Positions 36,077 to 43,618 of a stretch of 54,965 nucleotides of DNA are shown here, piece by piece. This DNA comes from CBDCME01 sp965218865. GTDB lineage: Bacteria; Pseudomonadota; Alphaproteobacteria; JAAXGF01. The translations under genes were made by a program, and so were the position numbers. The notes under the pieces are model-generated. The model was not told the origin of the DNA. It saw only the letters and a list, made by a program, of their open reading frames with translations, and did not search any database. Location of the stretch: NCBI GenBank assembly GCA_965218865.1, contig CBDCME010000008.1, forward strand, positions 1-54,965, given 5' to 3'. How positions within the stretch are numbered: position 1 is the stretch's first letter; every line of letters starts with the position of its first letter.

Positions 36077-36265
36077 ATGAACACATATCATATCAGATAC
36101 AGAAAAGGTGAGGTTGGATTAAAGACGGTGGAAGCCGATAGCATCAACGGGTTCAACCTTGAATTAGACACGTATTTTTTTAAAAAGGAGGGGGAGATAG
36201 TAGCAGCCATACCCAAGTCCGTTGTTGTGTCTATTGAGAAGATCGATACCGGAAATTCCCAATGA
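36077..36265 (+). CDS. Passenger gene: small beta-rich protein
   Basis: The 62-residue product (MNTYHIRYRKGEVGLKTVEA) alternates hydrophobic and charged residues, consistent with a small beta barrel or sheet (VVVSIEKIDTGN near the end). An AGGAG site lies about ten bases upstream. The pattern Y-x-I-R-Y followed by a loop and a final V-V-x-S-I-x-K is seen in small phage and plasmid proteins, but I cannot name a family. Confidence 0.5.
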   Translation: MNTYHIRYRKGEVGLKTVEADSINGFNLELDTYFFKKEGEIVAAIPKSVVVSIEKIDTGNSQ

Positions 36266-36452
36266 CACGCAAGACTTCAGGGAAGAATCACAGGATAGGT
36301 GGGGACAAGACAATGGTTTCAATGGGTTTTTGAAAGGCGTCTTTGCGTGATAGCGCGGCGCAGGGTTAAGTCACGATTATCTCGCTGGATTCCATTATAT
36401 CATTGATATAGCAACGGATTCTGTAAGTCTCTCTCCAACAAAAGAGAGAGTC

Positions 36453-36650
36453 ATGGAATTATCAGACAGCTTGAAACGCCGTGTTCTAGAGGTTGTTATA
36501 GACCAGAATGACCACGGGTGCCTGCCAGCCTTGGAAGAAGTGGCAATGATTACCGGGGTCGATATTAAGAAGGTGGAAGTCTGCATGAAGTGGCTCGAAG
36601 AAAGAGGCTATGTCAACAAACCGGCCTATCCTCACGACAGAATGGCTTAG
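36453..36650 (+). CDS. Passenger gene: small winged-helix-like protein
   Basis: The 65-residue product (MELSDSLKRRVLEVVIDQND) has the layout of a single winged helix-turn-helix. A first helix is followed by LPALEEVAMITGVDIKKVEV as the helix-turn-helix and CMKWLEERGYVNKP as recognition helix and wing. It could regulate the passenger genes. The assignment rests on helix pattern only. It converges with the Mrr-N-like gene, 19 bases away. Confidence 0.5.
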   Translation: MELSDSLKRRVLEVVIDQNDHGCLPALEEVAMITGVDIKKVEVCMKWLEERGYVNKPAYPHDRMA

Positions 36651-36669
36651 AGGGCCTTGAAGCTGACAG

Positions 36670-36975
36670 CTACTTCAAGGTCTCCAGGAACTCCCTACCT
36701 TCCTCCGTAGCGGAGTAGCCCCCTCCCGGAAGATGACCAAGCAATCCACGCCGGATAAAACTGGTGCTGTTGTCATGGTGGGACTGTATATTCCTGAGTG
36801 ACTGTTCCCACAATCGTTCGCCCGGGCGAGTGGTTGAAAATTCCCAATCTTTCGGAGTCAAATTGATATATTCAGGAATCTCTGCCCTGAGTTCATCCAA
36901 AGTCACCCGATGTCCCGGTTTGCTTGCCGCGATCTCCAAGACTGCGATAGAGATTTTCCGCTCCGTTGTTCTCAT
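36670..36975 (-). CDS. Passenger gene: Mrr-N-like winged-helix protein
   Basis: The 101-residue product resembles the N-terminal winged-helix domain of Mrr-type restriction proteins. It has an initial helix (RKISIAVLEIAASKPGHRVT), a middle W-E/W-x-x-x-L-R-N stretch (RLWEQSLRNIQSHHDN) and the typical wing and end GGGYSATEEGREFLETLK. No nuclease domain is attached, so it may be a stand-alone DNA-binding protein or a truncated derivative. Mrr proteins cut modified DNA, but no such activity can be claimed here. Confidence 0.55.
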   Translation of the reverse strand: MRTTERKISIAVLEIAASKPGHRVTLDELRAEIPEYINLTPKDWEFSTTRPGERLWEQSLRNIQSHHDNSTSFIRRGLLGHLPGGGYSATEEGREFLETLK

Positions 36976-37112
36976 GTCCCTGCAAGCCCTCTTGTGTGTT
37001 TGTTCTAAGCCATTGATTTAGATCCGAAATTTAGAATTGTCCAATAAGTTGCTAGCCCGCCCAGGGCTTCATGGCACACTATCAAACGAATTGGTGGTGG
37101 GGTCATGGGACG

Positions 37113-37433
37113 CTACGGCTTGGTAATACCCAGTGCCTTTCTCGCATCGTGGGTTCCTCTGGCATCGATAGGCTTCTTGTCATGGCAGGCGAATAGGTAA
37201 TCAGCTTGGAAGCAATATTGATCACGACATTTCTTGCTGATGTTCGCTGATGCAATTTTATTGTGTATCCCGCATCCCTTCGCGGCCTTCGCCCGTATGT
37301 CTGCCTTGCTTGTTCCAATACCAGCTTGCACAATCACTTTGTCATCTTCTAGGTCGGAAATGATTGCTGGCCTGCCTGCACAACTGGCACATATAATTAG
37401 GGATAGTATCGCAAGGGCATGAGTGTATTTCAT
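37113..37433 (-). CDS. Passenger gene: small lipoprotein-like or secreted protein
   Basis: The 106-residue precursor has a signal sequence (MKYTHALAILSLIICASCAG) with a Cys suited to lipidation, although the -3 position is Cys rather than Leu. The mature part has six cysteines (including KGCGIH, KKCRDQYCFQ and FACHD), suggesting disulfides in the periplasm. It resembles YecR-type phage lipoproteins in size and cysteine pattern. It is preceded by the IS630 copy 3 insertion, only 36 bases upstream of its start, which may have removed its promoter. Confidence 0.5.
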   Translation of the reverse strand: MKYTHALAILSLIICASCAGRPAIISDLEDDKVIVQAGIGTSKADIRAKAAKGCGIHNKIASANISKKCRDQYCFQADYLFACHDKKPIDARGTHDARKALGITKP

Positions 37434-37557
37434 GGTAGCTCACCTCTCGACAGGACAGCACCATTTATACCAACCGCCCTAGAGTTTGACTCGCGCAAAG
37501 GTTTACACGCCAGGTTTTGTGTGATTCAAGGTTGTTGGCAACAAGGGAGTGTGTTCA

Positions 37558-38124
37558 ATGCCAACGATTCCTTTGCGAAACGACTTTGATGCTGAAAGAG
37601 TCCGTGTTCTTGCGGCACGGAGCGATGATGGGAACCAGGCGCGACGGCTTTTGTCGATGGCGGCCATCTACGATGGGATGGATCGAGCGTGCGCGGCGCG
37701 TATTGGCGGCATGGATCGGCAGACGTTGCGGGACTGGGTTCACCGGTTCAACGCGGGAGGTCCGGCCGGTCTGATCGACCGCAAGCCGAACGGGGCGTTG
37801 CGTCGGTTGACGCCGTCGCAAATGGCGGCGCTTTCGCGGGCTATCGAGGCCGGTCCCGATCCCGAACGGGATGGGGTCGTGCGCTGGCGCTGCATCGATC
37901 TCAAGCAACTGATCCGAACGCGCTTCGGCGTGGACTATCACGAGCGGAGCGTCGGCAAGCTGCTGGCCGCGCTCGGGTTCTCGCATATTTCCGCGCGCCC
38001 GCGCCACGTCGGCCAGGATGCGCGGGCACAGGAGGAATTTAAAAAAAAGTTTTCCCGAACACTTGGCGAAAATCGTAGCGGCACAGCCACCGGACACGCC
38101 CATCGAGGTTTGGTTTCAAGATGA
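37558..38124 (+). CDS. IS630-type transposase orfA (copy 3)
   Basis: This DNA-binding half has a helix-turn-helix near GGMDRQTLRDWVHRFNAGGP and a second domain ending HVGQDARAQEEFKKKFSRTL. A slippery A-AAA-AAG sequence follows GAATTT; a -1 shift there leads to FPEHLAKIVAAQPPDTPIEV of orfB. Without a shift, orfA continues about 25 codons to its stop. The start ATG at 37558 has AGGGAG upstream. Confidence 0.9.
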   Translation: MPTIPLRNDFDAERVRVLAARSDDGNQARRLLSMAAIYDGMDRACAARIGGMDRQTLRDWVHRFNAGGPAGLIDRKPNGALRRLTPSQMAALSRAIEAGPDPERDGVVRWRCIDLKQLIRTRFGVDYHERSVGKLLAALGFSHISARPRHVGQDARAQEEFKKKFSRTLGENRSGTATGHAHRGLVSR

Positions 38125-38623
38125 AATGCGCGTCGGCCAGAAGAACAGCCTGGTGCGCCAGTGGGCCCCAAAGGGATCGCGCCCGCGCCAGGTCAAGGAC
38201 CTACGGACCTCTTCGGCGTATCTCTTCGGCGCCATCTGCCCCGAGCGCGGTGAGGGCGCGGCGCTGGTCATGCCGCGCGCCAATACTGAAGCCATGGACC
38301 TGCATCTCGAGGAAATCAGCCGGGCCGTTGCCCCAAACGCCCATGCCGTCGTGCTGCTCGACCAAGCCGCATGGCACACCACTGCCAAACTCGGCATCCC
38401 GGAGAACATCTCCCTCGTGCCTTTGCCACCCAAGTCCCCGGAGCTCAATCCCGCCGAAAATGTCTGGCAATACCTCCGCCAGAACTGGCTCTCCAATCGT
38501 GTCTTCGACTCCTATGAAGCCATCGTCGAGGCCTCTTGCCAAGCCTGGAACAACCTGACCGAGCAACCTTGGAAGATCATGTCCATCGGCCTCAGAGCGT
38601 GGGCTCGCACAAGTCAATGTTAA
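38018..38623 (+). CDS. IS630-type transposase orfB (copy 3)
   Basis: This catalytic half is translated as a frameshift fusion with orfA. It has the three acidic residues in the IS630 order (WFQDEMRVG, LLDQAAWHTTAKL, NPAENVWQYL). The fused protein would be about 350 residues, normal for the family. Confidence 0.9.
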   Translation: MRGHRRNLKKSFPEHLAKIVAAQPPDTPIEVWFQDEMRVGQKNSLVRQWAPKGSRPRQVKDLRTSSAYLFGAICPERGEGAALVMPRANTEAMDLHLEEISRAVAPNAHAVVLLDQAAWHTTAKLGIPENISLVPLPPKSPELNPAENVWQYLRQNWLSNRVFDSYEAIVEASCQAWNNLTEQPWKIMSIGLRAWARTSQC

Positions 38624-38913
38624 GGGCGGTTGGTATTAGTCGTGATGAACCTGGGAGTCAAGCCTTAATCCGTTAATTGCCTAATATTTTGATAGATTGA
38701 GTCGAGTCTAAAACTCGGTAACAGGAAAGTTTAAAATTTGATTATTGATCTAAGATTTTTAGTTGTTAGTGTCACAGGGTAATAAGATTGCAATTAGTTG
38801 CATAGGGAGATTGATGGTATGGAACAGATTTATAATTTTCTATTTATATGGACAATACCATAGTAACAGGTATAATAATTGTAATAAGAACATACATATC
38901 CAAGGAGGGATAG

Positions 38914-39888
38914 ATGCCGGTGTCTGTAGGCATAAAAAATAAGAGTAAAAATAAGTGTAAAGGGGAGGCTCCTGGTAGGTTTTATCGTGAGGGCATTACG
39001 CTTATGCAGCTTTCAGAAATGTTCCCCTCGGAAGAAGAAGCCCGCAAGTGGTTCGAAGCTAATATATGGTTGGACGGGAGAGTATGTCCTTATTGCGGGA
39101 GTGGGTGGACTCGTGAAGCATGTCACAGAAACATGCCTATTTATAGGTGCGGAGACTGCCGAGAATATTTTTCGGTCAAGACCGGAACCTTGATGCACAA
39201 ATCGCATATGTCATGCCGGAAATGGGTGTATGCGATCTATCTGCATCTCACCAGCCTTAAGGGTGTATCCAGCATGAAGCTCCACCGGGATTTGGGGATC
39301 ACCCAGAAGACCGCATGGTACATGTTACAGAGAATACGTGAAGCCTGGGATAGCAAATCTCCGCCTTTCAGCGGTCCTGTCGAGATAGATGAGATGTATG
39401 TGGGTGGCAAGGAGAAGAACAAACATGCCAACAAGAAACTCCACGCGGGGCCAGGAGCCGGAAAAACAATCGTTGCCGGGGCCAAGGACCGTAAAAGCAA
39501 AAAGGTCAAGACTAAGATCGTCAAGGCGGCGGACCACAAGACTCTGAAGGGTTTCGTGATGGCTGTCGCATTGTCAGGAGCAACTGTCTATACGGATGAT
39601 GCTAAGGCTTACAAGGGTGTGCCCTATGACCACGATAGCGTTAAGCACAGTGTTGGAGAATACGTGAAGGGGAATACTCATACGCAGGGCATAGAAAGTT
39701 TCTGGGCGATGTTCAAGCGCGGGTATCATGGGACTTATCATCACGTAAGTTCCAAACACTTGCAGAGATATTTGAACGAATTCGCGGGGCGACATAATGT
39801 TCGGGATAATAACACAATAGAACAAATGAATACTGTTGCCCGTAACATGGCAGGAAAAGTCTTGCATTACAGGAATTTGATAGAGTAA
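38914..39888 (+). CDS. IS1595-family transposase of the AT-rich transposon
   Basis: The 324-residue protein begins with a basic tail, followed by a zinc ribbon (RVCPYCGSGWTREACH, then YRCGDCREYFSVKTGTLMHK). A helix-turn-helix-like region (KGVSSMKLHRDLGITQKTAW) leads into the ISXO2-like catalytic domain: GPVEIDEMYVGGKEKN with the first Asp, TVYTDDAKAYKGVPYD with the second, and HTQGIESFWAMFKRGYHGTY with a Glu in the third position. A strong AAGGAGG site precedes the ATG. It differs clearly from the transposase at 27508, so two IS1595 subgroups are present. It is the only transposase in the element apart from the IS630 passenger. Confidence 0.93.
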   Translation: MPVSVGIKNKSKNKCKGEAPGRFYREGITLMQLSEMFPSEEEARKWFEANIWLDGRVCPYCGSGWTREACHRNMPIYRCGDCREYFSVKTGTLMHKSHMSCRKWVYAIYLHLTSLKGVSSMKLHRDLGITQKTAWYMLQRIREAWDSKSPPFSGPVEIDEMYVGGKEKNKHANKKLHAGPGAGKTIVAGAKDRKSKKVKTKIVKAADHKTLKGFVMAVALSGATVYTDDAKAYKGVPYDHDSVKHSVGEYVKGNTHTQGIESFWAMFKRGYHGTYHHVSSKHLQRYLNEFAGRHNVRDNNTIEQMNTVARNMAGKVLHYRNLIE

Positions 39889-39901
39889 AATACAAGAATC
39901 C

Positions 39902-39937
39902 TGGTGGAGGCAGAGGGAATCGAATCCTCGGGGTTTG
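39902..39937 (-). ncRNA. Relic of a tmRNA- or tRNA-like 3' end
   Basis: On the minus strand the sequence ends GAGGATTCGATTCCCTC-TGCCTCCACCA. It has a T-arm (stem GAGG/CCTC with TTCGATT loop), an acceptor strand and an encoded CCA. The TGCCTCCACCA end is typical of tmRNA (ssrA) genes. The matching 5' half is not next to it, because the retropepsin gene ends at 39940. Such fragments are usually left by integration at RNA genes. tRNA origin is also possible. Confidence 0.4.
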
Positions 39938-39939
39938 GG

Positions 39940-40395
39940 TCAGTTTGAATTCACATCGTTGTCCGTGTCGATGAGATCGGCAGAACGCACGGTAAAAGAT
40001 AATTCATTATTGTGCGGATCGTAGCTTATTTTCCACCGGTCGAGAACATCTCGGCCTAGGAGGGATGGCGTACGCATTAGATTGCGGTCATCTTGCGCTA
40101 TCAATATTTCAATGGAGTAGAATATACTTGAACGGTGTCTCTGACCGGCAAATGCCAAAACTGCCTTTTCCCGGAAGCCTACGGTACTGCCACCTACTCC
40201 ACCGACATCTATTTGTTTTTCTAATATTCCACGGTCAATCCCCATTCTGATGATATCGACGGGCATTAACATACTTCTGTCGGCACCAGTATCGACCAAA
40301 AACGAAAGGTTTGCCGTGACATTGAAGCGTGGCAAGAGCAACCGGGCGCCCACATAAGGGCGCCCGGTTGTGTCGCCGAAGCGTCCAACAATCAC
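39940..40395 (-). CDS. Passenger gene: retropepsin-like aspartic protease
   Basis: The 151-residue protein has the single-domain retropepsin layout. The catalytic Asp sits in LSFLVDTGADRSMLMPVDI, a flap-like glycine-rich strand follows (VGGVGGSTVGF), and the family end motif is TPSLLGRDVLDRWKISYD. Such proteins are dimeric aspartic proteases. There is no signal peptide, so it acts in the cytoplasm if active. It starts four bases after the stop of the DUF5678 gene, so the two form one operon. The substrate is unknown, and the DUF5678 partner is an obvious candidate. Confidence 0.8.
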   Translation of the reverse strand: MIVGRFGDTTGRPYVGARLLLPRFNVTANLSFLVDTGADRSMLMPVDIIRMGIDRGILEKQIDVGGVGGSTVGFREKAVLAFAGQRHRSSIFYSIEILIAQDDRNLMRTPSLLGRDVLDRWKISYDPHNNELSFTVRSADLIDTDNDVNSN

Positions 40396-40399
40396 GATA

Positions 40400-40708
40400 T
40401 TACAGGATTAGCGTACGTTGCGCCCGCTCTATGAAGCGGATCAAGGTGTCGGATCGGCGCAAGCCCTTTTTATCGACTTCCCCTAGAACATAATCCAGAC
40501 TTTCCCCGTGTGAGATAACGCCCTCACCAGAAACGGCAACCCATTGATCCGGGTACTCGTCGATGAGTCTCGGATGGCTGCTCGACAACACACGCGACGA
40601 TTCATGAAATTCACGCAAAGAGCGTACGGTATTTTCCGGCCGCTCATTCATCTTGGCTAAGACACTCAGGACAGCATCCCTATGACTCAGGGTGTTTGTT
40701 TCATCCAT
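40400..40708 (-). CDS. Passenger gene: DUF5678-type protein paired with retropepsin
   Basis: The 102-residue product starts MDETNTLSHRDAVLSVLAKM, with GGGAG seven bases before the ATG. Its C-terminal part, HPRLIDEYPDQWVAVSGEGV and ISHGESLDYVLGEVDKKG, matches the DUF5678 pattern (Y-x-x-x-W-V-A-V ... G ... L-x-x-x). DUF5678 proteins are small, of unknown function, and by my recollection sometimes lie next to retropepsin-like genes, as here. The longer open frame to 41029 has no ribosome-binding site and is not used. Confidence 0.6.
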   Translation of the reverse strand: MDETNTLSHRDAVLSVLAKMNERPENTVRSLREFHESSRVLSSSHPRLIDEYPDQWVAVSGEGVISHGESLDYVLGEVDKKGLRRSDTLIRFIERAQRTLIL

Positions 40709-41067
40709 CGCACCACTCCCTTGGCATGATAGGACACGGCAGGCCCACGCACGGGCCCTCCGGATGGCAAGCCAGGGTAACATGATTGTGGATTCCTGAA
40801 AAGGCCCCCTGTCCGACTCTTGGAATTCAAACTGAGGCACTACCGAAATTATTATTGATTTTGTATGCCATTGGTCTAAACTTTTATCTGCAATCACGTT
40901 CAGGTTGCCCGTTTTGTCGGGCCGCCTGCTGAATATAACAGCCCTTAGATCCGGCATGGGATAGCTCCCCAGCCTGGTGAATAGGCAGGGTCTCCACATA
41001 ACCTGTGCGTGATTGCAACGGCCCGGCACCCTCCGGGTTCTCTCATGTGTTTGTTAGGGGGAACTAG

Positions 41068-41553
41068 ATGGCACTTAAACCATGCCGTGAATGTAACAAG
41101 GAAATTTCTACGGAAGCTAAGGCGTGCCCTCATTGTGGGCACCAAGACCCGCACGGGAAAATAGTATCGGTTCAGAAGGGGTGCCTGGGGTGCCTGGGTC
41201 TTATAGTGATTTTCATCGTGATAATTGTTTCAAGGGGCGGCGATGAAGAGACCGAGGAAATTGAGAATGTTTTGAGAGATTATAGGGCCACCAACGCCGG
41301 AGGGGGGGCGGCTTGTTTTACCGAGGATGCGTTCGACGAGTATATGGATGCAGTTATAAGGGCTAAGACGACAGGCGATACAAGTTGGATGGCTTCACTG
41401 TACAGCCGTGGGGATTGCATCAGGATGCCTCGTGGGGCGCGGGTGACTGTCAATGATTATGGGTTTTTGGGTGCATCTCAAATTTATCTGCATCCGAAGG
41501 GCGGAGGGCCTCCTGTTCTTGTTTGGACAGCGAATGAGAATTTCTCAGAATAG
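41068..41553 (+). CDS. Passenger gene: zinc-ribbon membrane protein
   Basis: The 161-residue protein begins with a zinc ribbon (PCRECNKEISTEAKACPHCG), a short Cys-containing linker and one membrane helix (CLGCLGLIVIFIVIIVS). The soluble C-terminal domain of about 100 residues is acidic and contains MASLYSRGDCIRMPRGARVT, giving an SH3-like beta impression. Such ribbon-helix proteins usually have the ribbon in the cytoplasm and the tail outside. The function is unknown. It is followed 23 bases later by a secreted-protein gene, probably in the same transcript. Confidence 0.65.
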   Translation: MALKPCRECNKEISTEAKACPHCGHQDPHGKIVSVQKGCLGCLGLIVIFIVIIVSRGGDEETEEIENVLRDYRATNAGGGAACFTEDAFDEYMDAVIRAKTTGDTSWMASLYSRGDCIRMPRGARVTVNDYGFLGASQIYLHPKGGGPPVLVWTANENFSE

Positions 41554-41576
41554 GGAAATTAAGGGTTGAGGTTGTC

Positions 41577-41900
41577 ATGAATATTTTCAGGATTGTGGTT
41601 GCTGGGGTATGTCTGGTTTCTGGTGTTGCTCATTCACAAGATTATAAAAAAGAGATTGAGGATCATGTTGTGGTTCCTTGTTTCAAGTTCATGCTGAACA
41701 GGACTTCTCAATGGGTAGAAATGGGCATGACTGAGCAAGAAGCATTGGAATTTGCAAACGTGATGTTACAGGGTAATATAACAGCCATGGAAGATAGTAT
41801 TATTCCAGTCGTACAGGGTTTGAATTCGGAGCAGAGGGCCTTGGTTTACCAGTATGCAAGAGGGAATTGTATAAAAGGGGCCAAGAGGGAGTTAGGATGA
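41577..41900 (+). CDS. Passenger gene: small secreted protein
   Basis: The 107-residue precursor has a classical signal peptide (MNIFRIVVAGVCLVSGVAHS, cleavage after AHS). The alpha-helical mature part has two cysteines (VVPCFKFML and GNCIKGAK) that could form a disulfide, and a helix EALEFANVMLQGNITAMEDS. I do not recognise the family. It is the last gene before the right terminal repeat. Confidence 0.6.
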   Translation: MNIFRIVVAGVCLVSGVAHSQDYKKEIEDHVVVPCFKFMLNRTSQWVEMGMTEQEALEFANVMLQGNITAMEDSIIPVVQGLNSEQRALVYQYARGNCIKGAKRELG

Positions 41901-41901
41901 T

Positions 41902-41925
41902 TGGCAAAATAAATATATAATTCCC
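41902..41925 (-). repeat. Right terminal inverted repeat of the transposon
   Basis: TGGCAAAATAAATATATAAT followed by TCCC is the inverted match to 35547-35570, with one mismatch. The TTTGCGAA duplication follows immediately. Confidence 0.9.
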
Positions 41926-42044
41926 TTTGCGAAGGCATCGAGACCAACCTCACGCAAATCCTCCTGCAGCTGGTTGTGGAATACGAACCCAGGCGAGCGC
42001 GGGGGGTCTCCGATCGCCTCACCAACCTGCCACACGGTCGCGCT

Positions 42045-42368
42045 TCATTCGACCACGAGGGACATTCCCGCTTGGTCCTTACGCTGGGGGCGCACCGTGA
42101 TCTCGACGTCGTGGTCGAGTTTGGTCAGAAATTCCATGAGGCGTTCGAGGGAGAAATTTACGGAGCGGGCGCGCTTGAGGGATGAGACATGGGGCGGCCT
42201 GATGGCGAGAATTTTTCCGGCCTGCTTCAAGGCGCGCGACTTGACGATCCGCGGGATTTCCAGGGTCGAATGCGCCTTGAGCAACTCGCGGGCGGGATTG
42301 GGTAAGGCAAGATCGGCAAAAACGTTGCCGCTGCTTTCCTCCACAACGATAATTTCGCTCTTTGCCAT
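42045..42368 (-). CDS. HigA-like antitoxin with helix-turn-helix (XRE type)
   Basis: The 107-residue product reads SSGNVFADLALPNPARELLK, then HSTLEIPRIVKSRALKQAGK and AIRPPHVSSLKRARSVNFSL. The phrase NVFADLALPNPARELLKA followed by a helix-turn-helix is typical of XRE-family antitoxins that pair with phage Gp49/HigB-like toxins. The C-terminal EFLTKLDHDVEITVRPQ is also conserved. It lies two bases downstream of the truncated toxin frame. The antitoxin is intact while its toxin is broken, so it is an orphan and may still regulate its own promoter if one survives. Confidence 0.8.
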   Translation of the reverse strand: MAKSEIIVVEESSGNVFADLALPNPARELLKAHSTLEIPRIVKSRALKQAGKILAIRPPHVSSLKRARSVNFSLERLMEFLTKLDHDVEITVRPQRKDQAGMSLVVE

Positions 42369-42370
42369 CG

Positions 42371-42505
42371 TCAGTCCCGCTTTTTTCCGTGATCGGCATC
42401 CGCTGCCTTGAGTCTCCGCCTGATCAGTTCCCTATCCTTCGTTCGTTTGGCTTTCTTGGCTTTCTTCCGGAAGGCGTGGAGCAATCGCATCACCGAAACG
42501 GACGG
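42371..42505 (-). pseudogene. C-terminal fragment of a Gp49/HigB-like toxin
   Basis: The frame reads VMRLLHAFRKKAKKAKRTKD, then RELIRRRLKAADADHGKKRD-stop. The L-L-H-A-F-x-K-K motif followed by a basic helix is the end of RelE/HigB-superfamily mRNA interferases. A stop codon and the IS30 end lie directly upstream, so the first two thirds were lost to the insertion. The toxin should be inactive. Confidence 0.7.
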
Positions 42506-42524
42506 TTAAAAACGGCCCCCTAAA

Positions 42525-43547
42525 CTCACAAACCAAGTGCAACACCGGTATGATCTGGAGTTGCTATGGGAACACAATATGATCAGCTCGTATTTGACGA
42601 TCGAATTGAGATTTACTGGCTTCATGAAGCCGGTAAATCTCGTCGCGAAATTGCTCGCCTGATGGGCCGGCACCCGACCACCATTTGGCGTGAGTTGAAG
42701 CGGAATTCGCTGCCCAAGGGCGGCTACAAGGCAGCATCGGCGGAACGTATCGCCCTATCGCGGTGTCGGAGGGTATCGCGGATCGAGCGCCTGAGCCGGC
42801 TCGGCGACTGGGTCCGCGACCGACTTCGCTCAAGGGATGGTCGCCGGAGCAGATTGCCGGCAGGCTCAAGCTCGACGGATCAGAGCACACCGTGAGCCCC
42901 GAGACAATCTACCGCTTCATCTACCGGACCAAGGTGCGCCCGGAAAGGCTGTATCGTTTCTTGCCCCGGGTTAAACCCGGGGGCAGGGACGGCGCTATTT
43001 CAAGCGCCGCCGGGAACCGATCCCCAACCGCCGTCCGATCGCGCAACGCCCGGAAACCGTGGCCTCGCGCGAAGAATTCGGGCATTGGGAAGGAGACCTG
43101 ATGCAGTTCCGCACCCAGCGGGCCAACCTGCTGACCCTGTGTGAACGCATGACTCGTTTCACGCTCACTGCTTGTTTGGAAAGCAAAACCGCGCGGGAAA
43201 CCCGCGAGGCCGTGCAGGCGAGCCTCGGCTGCCTTCCCGACCGCGCCCGCCAGACCATCACTTTCGACAACGGCTCCGAATTCGCCGGCCATCGCGAACT
43301 GGAGAACCAACTCGGTTTACACGCCTATTTCTGCGATCCCCACTCGCCATGGCAGCGCGGCACCATCGAGAACACCAACGGCTTACTCCGACGAGATATG
43401 CCCCGCAAAACCAACATCACCGACTACACACCCCGTGACGTCGACGACCTCGCCTGGTGCCTCAATTCCACACCCAGAAAATGCCTCGGTTTCAAAACTC
43501 CCGCCGAGGCCTTCCTCATAAACCTCGGTGTTGCACTTGAGATGTGA
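42525..43547 (+). mobile_element. IS30-family element (degraded)
   Basis: The ends carry the inverted repeat CAAGTGCAACACCG: the left reads ACTCACAAACCAAGTGCAAC (ACCG follows) and the right CGGTGTTGCACTTGAGATGT. The single transposase gene is frameshifted. It truncated the toxin gene on its left. Confidence 0.75.
42566..43547 (+). pseudogene. IS30-family transposase, frameshifted twice
   Basis: The N-terminal helix-turn-helix (YWLHEAGKSRREIARLMGRH and PTTIWRELKRNS) is in one frame. The middle (GWSPEQIAGRLKLDGSEHTV and SPETIYRFIYRTKVRPERLY) is in another. The catalytic part (GHWEGDLMQFRTQRANLLTL, TFDNGSEFAGH, SPWQRGTIENTNGLLRRDMP) returns to a third segment. The DDE residues are all visible, so the element died by small indels near 42830 and 42975, not by deletion. 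Confidence 0.85.
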
Positions 43548-43618
43548 ATCCAGCGGGTCTCACTTTGGCATTGTGTATCGGTGATATCATCTGTGATCCT
43601 CTGTGGAACGAGTTTGCA

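Larger units (their letters stand above)
37470..38633 (+). mobile_element. IS630-type element, copy 3, complete
   Basis: This 1164-bp element has the same ends as copies 1, 2 and 4 and TA on both sides (37468-37469 and 38634-38635). It has inserted into the AT-rich transposon upstream of the lipoprotein-like gene. Both orfs are intact and the slippery site is A8-G, so it is the best candidate for an active copy. Confidence 0.95.
35547..41925 (+). mobile_element. AT-rich IS1595-family transposon with passenger genes
   Basis: The 6379-bp element begins GGGAATTATATATTTATCTT (GCCA follows) and ends with its inverted copy (23 of 24 bases match). It is bordered by a perfect 8-bp duplication TTTGCGAA (35539-35546 and 41926-41933). 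It encodes an IS1595-family transposase and eight small passenger genes in two orientations, and it contains one IS630 copy as a later insertion. Without that copy it would be about 5.2 kb. The base composition is much more AT-rich than the host and several genes use AGG/ATA codons, so it came from a different genomic background. Passenger genes are known in some IS1595 members, but this cargo set is not one I recognise. Confidence 0.88.

Noticed and set aside
36670..36975. Mrr-N-like gene considered as a restriction enzyme
   Set aside because: Only the winged-helix part is present; there is no nuclease domain or motif.
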